This document shows, piece by piece, positions 60,094 through 64,000 of a stretch of DNA of 64,000 nt; the first letter of the stretch is position 1; each line of letters opens with the position of its first letter. The DNA is from Algicella marina. Lineage in GTDB: Bacteria > Pseudomonadota > Alphaproteobacteria > Rhodobacterales > Rhodobacteraceae. The stretch spans positions 1,007,501-1,071,500 of the forward strand of contig NZ_CP046620.1 of NCBI RefSeq assembly GCF_009931615.1, in the 5' to 3' direction. Under the pieces are notes generated by a model. It did no database searches. It was not told the origin of the DNA and was given only the letters and a program-made list of their open reading frames with translations. The position numbers were made by a program, and so were the translations under genes.

Positions 60094-60540
60094 TCAGCGG
60101 CTTGTCTGATTGTCCTCGACCGGAATCATGGTGCCCTGAAACGCCGCGACGTGTTTCCGGCCACCACCTGTGCCATCTGCCCAGACATCTGCCGCGACCA
60201 CGATGAGACGTTTGCCCGCCTTGAGTACGCGGCCTTCTGCGACGGGCCGGACGTTGCCGGGTGCCAAAAGGTTGATCTTCAATTCGGCCGTCTAGACCTC
60301 GGCTGAGGGTGGCAGAACACTCAGCGCGGCGTAGCCGGCGGCGCTGTCGCCCAAGGTGAAGATCAGGCCACCGTGGGCGAAACCATGTTGCTGGCGGAAT
60401 CCGTCAAGCACTGGGGCCGAGATCGTGGCGTGGCCGGTTGACACGAGTTCGAGTTGCGCGCCGATGGAGTTCATCATCGACTGGCGGGCGAAACTGGCCC
60501 TGATCTTTCTTTCGATGGCCTTGTCCAGGGGCGGTGGCAT
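60094..60540 (-). pseudogene. PaaI-like thioesterase interrupted by an in-frame amber codon
   Basis: Hot-dog-fold acyl-CoA thioesterase. From ATG 60540 (MPPPLDKAIERKIRASF) the frame shows the family's GFRQQHGFAHGGLIFTLGDSAAGYAAL, then ends at TAG (60294-60292) after LPPSAEV. The same frame resumes immediately with TAELKINLLAPGNVRPVAEGR and continues to 60094 with the expected second half (GKRLIVVAADVWADG). One base change, e.g. CAG to TAG, explains it. Either a recent pseudogene or a sequencing error. Without the stop it would be about 148 residues. Confidence 0.85.
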
Positions 60541-60580
60541 TCGATGACGGTCCGGTAAATGTGTGTGTCGGGAACAAAAA

Positions 60581-60601
60581 AACCGGCCACGAGGGCCGGT
60601 T
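60581..60601 (-). terminator. Rho-independent terminator after the bactofilin gene
   Basis: On the minus strand AACCGGCC, loop CTCGT, GGCCGGTT and a run of seven T. Eight-base perfect stem, 25 bases past the bactofilin stop. Confidence 0.92.
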
Positions 60602-60625
60602 CCGATTGTCGTCTTTAGGCTGCGC

Positions 60626-61150
60626 CTAGCTTGCGGCCTTGGCCGTCGTGCTGGAAGAAGAAGACGCATTGGACGCGGCTTTCAGCGGATCGTCGTTACG
60701 CTGGACGGAGCCTTCAAAATGTGCGCCGCTCTCGATCGCGATGGTCTTGTGCACGATATCGCCTTCCACACGGGCGGTGGAGGTGAGGCGGACCTTGAGA
60801 CCGCGAACCCGACCGATGACGCGCCCGGTGACGACCACATCATCGGCGACGACTTCGCCCTTGATGGTGGCGCTCTCGCCGATGGTCAGCAGGTGGGCTT
60901 CGATGTCGCCTTCGACGTTACCTTCGACCTGAATATCGCCGCTGGTCTTGATGTGACCCTTGATCGTGAGATCGGCAGAGAGCACGGATGGTGCCGGTTT
61001 TGCCTTGGGTGCGGACGGGGCCGAAGACGATGACGGCGAAGACGGTGCGGAGCCGGGTGCCGGCGGCGGGCTGCCGGGAGTGGCCGAAGGTTTCGGGGCC
61101 GAGGAGGACGTCGCTTCCGGGCCGTCGGAGGGTTTGTTCTTAGAAAACAT
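60626..61150 (-). CDS. Bactofilin (polymer-forming cytoskeletal protein)
   Basis: 174 residues: a Ser/Pro/Ala-rich disordered N-terminus (1-55), then the beta-helical bactofilin core (VLSADLTIKGHIKTSGDIQV, EGNVEGDIEAHLLTIG, KGEVVADDVVVTGRVIGRV) and a short Ser-rich tail. Bactofilins polymerise without nucleotide and organise cell-wall enzymes. Its start lies within the end of the M23 peptidase gene, a common functional pairing. Confidence 0.92.
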   Translation of the reverse strand: MFSKNKPSDGPEATSSSAPKPSATPGSPPPAPGSAPSSPSSSSAPSAPKAKPAPSVLSADLTIKGHIKTSGDIQVEGNVEGDIEAHLLTIGESATIKGEVVADDVVVTGRVIGRVRGLKVRLTSTARVEGDIVHKTIAIESGAHFEGSVQRNDDPLKAASNASSSSSTTAKAAS

Positions 61151-62465
61151 CTTTCGCCGCCTTTATGTAGGTCATCGGGTTCACGGGCTTGCCGCCAACG
61201 CGAACCTCGTAGTGAAGGTGTACGCCGGTACTGCGGCCCGTTGTGCCCATATCGCCGATATGATCGCCGCGTGCAATCCGGTCGCCGACGTTAACATGTA
61301 TCTTGTTGAGATGCGCGTAAAGGGTTTCGAAGCCGAACTCGTGGCGGATCTTGATCAAATTCCCGAAACCGCTCTGACGGCCGGCAAAAACGACGACGCC
61401 TTCGGCCGTGGCGTGTATATGGGTGCCCCGGGGTGCCGCGAGGTCGATGCCGTTATGGGCACGGCGACCGCCGGTTTTCGGGTCCCGCCGGGTGCCGAAA
61501 CCACTGGTGTAGCGGTGGGAAGCTGAAACGGGCATTGCGTAAGGAACCTTGGTTGCGGCGATCCGCATCAGGTTCATCTTGTCCATCCCCTCCATCACCG
61601 CTGCAAAGCGGGCGCTGAGTTCCGGATCGTCGATGTTGCGTGTGCCCATCATGATGGGACCGGTATCCCCGCCAAAACCGCTGTACTGCGGACGCAGGGT
61701 GGAAACGAGACTTTCGAGATCAAGGCCGGAACGCTCGAAGACGGATTCCAGCGGCTTGAAGGTCATCTCCACCGCATCCTCCAGATTCGCGACCATCTGT
61801 TCCTGGCGTTCCGATGCGATTTGCATCGTCAGTTCCATGGAGGCGACTTCCGTTTCCAGTTTCTCAACGGAGGCGTGGGCGGTATCACGGTCGCGGGTGA
61901 CGGCATCCAGTGTCGCGGTCATGGTGTCCAGAGTGCGGGCGAGTTCCTCGGCGATGATGTGGTCATCCTCGGAATTGCTCAGGGCGGCGATCTGCTGGCG
62001 CAGGCTATCCCGTCCCGCCTCGGCAGCGTTGCGGGCCGCGACGGCGTCGCCGAGCTGGGCACGAGCGGCCTCAAGCGCGGACTTCAGATCGCTGCGCGTC
62101 TGGGCCACTTCCAGCAGGCTGGATTTCTGGGTTGAGATCGTCTCCATCGCGGCGGCGTAACGGTCCTCGTAGGCCGACAGGGCCGCGAGGAGTTCGTTGC
62201 GTTCCTCCGTCAACGCGGCGATGCGCATCTCGTACGCTGTGCGCATGGAATTCTTGCCGTCGGTGGCGCTGGTGCCTTCGAGGGAGTTGAAAGTCAGCAG
62301 CGCCGTCGCCGCTACGCTCCACACAAGCACGCCGCAGACAGCGGCACCGGCCAAAAGCTGCGCACTTCGGGAAAATTTCCTTGCGGGAGTGGTCGATGCC
62401 TCTCCGCCGGACACAAAACTTTCCTGAAGCGCGGAACCCTGCGCCTGCCCTGAGTGTTCATTCAT
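61140..62465 (-). CDS. M23-family peptidoglycan endopeptidase, membrane-anchored with coiled coil
   Basis: 441 residues. Cytosolic N-terminus of about 33, one TM helix (AQLLAGAAVCGVLVWSVAATALL), a long coiled coil (about 75-225), then a LytM domain: HNGIDLAAPRG with zinc His and Asp, HVNVGDRIARGDHIG and HLHYEVRVGGKPVNP. Inner-membrane D,D-endopeptidase or its activator; key zinc ligands are present, so probably active. Overlaps the bactofilin gene by eleven bases, so the two are coupled. Confidence 0.92.
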   Translation of the reverse strand: MNEHSGQAQGSALQESFVSGGEASTTPARKFSRSAQLLAGAAVCGVLVWSVAATALLTFNSLEGTSATDGKNSMRTAYEMRIAALTEERNELLAALSAYEDRYAAAMETISTQKSSLLEVAQTRSDLKSALEAARAQLGDAVAARNAAEAGRDSLRQQIAALSNSEDDHIIAEELARTLDTMTATLDAVTRDRDTAHASVEKLETEVASMELTMQIASERQEQMVANLEDAVEMTFKPLESVFERSGLDLESLVSTLRPQYSGFGGDTGPIMMGTRNIDDPELSARFAAVMEGMDKMNLMRIAATKVPYAMPVSASHRYTSGFGTRRDPKTGGRRAHNGIDLAAPRGTHIHATAEGVVVFAGRQSGFGNLIKIRHEFGFETLYAHLNKIHVNVGDRIARGDHIGDMGTTGRSTGVHLHYEVRVGGKPVNPMTYIKAAKDVF

Positions 62466-62618
62466 AAGTTGTATTCACCCTTATGCATCGGTGCGCCACG
62501 ATTAGTTCGTGGTCACGGTTTACCTGCCTTGCCTGGGCAGCAGTCGTAAATGAGGCGATGCTTTCGTGCAACATCCCGGAACAAGCTTTCGTGAGGGGTA
62601 GGCGAAATCTTGCCTATT

Positions 62619-63428
62619 TTACTTTTCAGCGGCGAGCGGCCAGTAGAAATCCGGCGGCATTCCGGCCTCGGCGCGTTTCTCCACATTGAATGGCGGCTTC
62701 AGGGCGCCATGGAAATATCGGCGGACGAGTTCGTGAAACCGGTCCTTTGGATCATGGTCGTGGCGGCCGCACAGGAAGTGAAACCACTTGCTGCCATAGG
62801 CGACGTGGGCGACTTCCTCTGCGTAAATGATCTCCAGTGCAGCGACCGTCTCGGTGTCACCCGCTTTCGCAAAGAGGTCGATCATCCCAGGAGTGACGTC
62901 GAGCCCACGCGCCTCCAGCACCATCGGCACAACAGCGAGGCGACCCTCTATGTCATCGGCGGTATCGGCGGCGGCCCGCCACATGCCGGCATGGGCGGGC
63001 AGGGCGCCGTAGTGGCTGCCGAGCGCTTCGAGCCTGTCTGCCAGCAGGTTGAAGTGTTTTGATTCCTCGTCTGCCGCCTTCACCCAGTCATCAGCGAAGC
63101 CGGGAGGCACGGGCACATCCGGAAAACGGGCGACCATGTCCCAGTGCAGGTCAACGGCGTTGAGTTCGATATGGGCGATGGCGTGGAGGATGGCGATACG
63201 GCCGGCCAGTGTGCCAGGGCGGCGACGCGGTACATCGCGCGGATCGAGCAGTTTCGGACTGTCAGGGCGCGCCGGGAATTCCGGCGGTGTGGCACGGCCG
63301 AGAGGCGGTGCCGCCCCAGCCTCGCGCAATTCCGCCCACGCTGCAGCATGGCGCCGCGAGAGGGCCGTTTTGGCGCGGGCGTCAGCGGTGCCCAGAACCT
63401 CACAGGCGGCGGCACGCAGACTTTCCAT
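62619..63428 (-). CDS. DUF455 family protein (ferritin-like)
   Basis: 269 residues from ATG 63428 (MESLRAAACEVLG). Carboxylate and His motifs AIAHIELNAVDLHWD, DEESKHFNLLADRL and YAEEVAHVAYG are arranged like a ferritin-type di-iron four-helix bundle. Function unknown. The start overlaps the peroxiredoxin stop as TAATG. A longer frame to 63599 runs through the upstream gene and is rejected. Confidence 0.88.
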   Translation of the reverse strand: MESLRAAACEVLGTADARAKTALSRRHAAAWAELREAGAAPPLGRATPPEFPARPDSPKLLDPRDVPRRRPGTLAGRIAILHAIAHIELNAVDLHWDMVARFPDVPVPPGFADDWVKAADEESKHFNLLADRLEALGSHYGALPAHAGMWRAAADTADDIEGRLAVVPMVLEARGLDVTPGMIDLFAKAGDTETVAALEIIYAEEVAHVAYGSKWFHFLCGRHDHDPKDRFHELVRRYFHGALKPPFNVEKRAEAGMPPDFYWPLAAEK

Positions 63429-63901
63429 TACAGCGACCTGACGGCTTCCAGCACTTCTTCGGCATGGCCTGGGACCTTCACCTTGCGCCAGATGCGGGCA
63501 ATTTTGCCGTCGGCGCCGATGAGGAAGGTCGACCGCTCGATGCCCATATGTGTCTTGCCATACATGGATTTTTCCTTCCAGACGCCATAGCGTTCGCAAA
63601 CGTCCCCATCCTCGTCCGAAAGGAGGGGAATACCGAGTTCGTGCTTGGCGACGAACCGGTCATGCTTTTTCACGCTATCTTTGGAGATGCCGAATATGAC
63701 AGCGCCGAGGGACTTGAACTCCGCCGCGAGAGATGTGAAGGCAACTGCTTCCCTGGTGCAGCCTGACGTGTCGTCGCGTGGGTAGAAGAACAGGACGACA
63801 GGCTGACCGCTGTGATCCGACAGGGACACAGTTTCGCCACCGTCGCGGGGCAGGGTGATGGCCGGTGGTGTATTGCCTTCTGCGAGTTCGGTGTCAGACA
63901 T
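63428..63901 (-). CDS. bcp: Thioredoxin-dependent peroxiredoxin, Bcp/PrxQ type
   Basis: Reduces H2O2 and organic peroxides. 157 residues from ATG 63901 (MSDTELAEGN). Peroxidatic Cys in FFYPRDDTSGCTREAVAF; the position five residues on, where E. coli Bcp has its resolving Cys, is Val/Ala, so it is 1-Cys or uses the Cys in GDVCERYGVW. Normal length and TAATG overlap with DUF455. The 72-base upstream extension in frame is not conserved. Confidence 0.92.
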   Translation of the reverse strand: MSDTELAEGNTPPAITLPRDGGETVSLSDHSGQPVVLFFYPRDDTSGCTREAVAFTSLAAEFKSLGAVIFGISKDSVKKHDRFVAKHELGIPLLSDEDGDVCERYGVWKEKSMYGKTHMGIERSTFLIGADGKIARIWRKVKVPGHAEEVLEAVRSL

Positions 63902-64000
63902 CTGCTGGGGTCCCCGTGGCTTTGGTAGGTATGATGCGCCTTTGGGATATGATGGAACGGCCGTAGAGGACAAGGGACGAGACGCGGTGGTGGCGGAATT

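Overview
The window reads as the chromosome of an alphaproteobacterium, most likely of the Rhodobacterales/Rhodobacteraceae. The grounds are a circularly permuted two-piece tmRNA, an SspB-alpha type adaptor, a nuo operon interrupted by many small accessory genes (as described for Rhodobacter capsulatus), NuoE with a C-terminal helix-hairpin-helix-like extension, DUF5337/DUF5333-type neighbours, and an RNase E with an insert in its S1 domain. Genes are GC-rich and tightly packed. No rRNA, tRNA, insertion sequence, phage or CRISPR array was seen.

Region 1 (1-9.7 kb, mostly minus strand): the 3'-truncated fumC, sspB, ssrA (tag ANDNKAPMALAA), a two-gene YadGH-like ABC exporter, and a pseudaminic acid block (pseI, pseC, pseB on minus; pseF divergent on plus). 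It ends with a pilin-like membrane-anchored protein carrying a long low-complexity tail. PseH and PseG were not found in the window.

Region 2 (10.1-36.5 kb, plus strand): one apparent transcription unit holding all 14 complex I genes, nuoA to nuoN, and running on into birA, coaX and the RNase J gene; the first clear terminator is at 36577-36604. About eighteen non-nuo reading frames lie between the subunits: a sulfotransferase, a second copy of the NuoE C-terminal module, DUF3291 and DUF4259 proteins, several small membrane proteins (three related to one another) and about six predicted exported proteins. Many junctions are ATGA/GTGA overlaps, suggesting translational coupling. The one long break, between nuoD and nuoE, contains a short tandem repeat and a near-perfect RutR-like palindrome.

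Region 3 (36.6-51.9 kb): a DEAD-box helicase, ferredoxin-NADP reductase, an RTX-like protein, RF3, a lipoprotein hydrolase, an atypical SDR, a sodium/solute symporter, an orphan ABC ATPase coupled to a sirtuin, and a Tat operon tatA-tatB-(truncated TatC-like)-tatC followed by a DUF815 ATPase.

Region 4 (52-64 kb): RNase E, a cell-wall group (AmiC-type amidase, class A PBP), RF2, a thioesterase broken by an amber codon, a bactofilin/M23 peptidase pair, a DUF455 protein and a Bcp-type peroxiredoxin.

The least expected observations are the truncated TatC paralogue inside the tat operon, the sulfotransferase and RutR-like site inside the nuo operon, the duplicated NuoE module, and shared RS-dipeptide and KPARK motifs in the tails of the DEAD-box helicase and RNase E.
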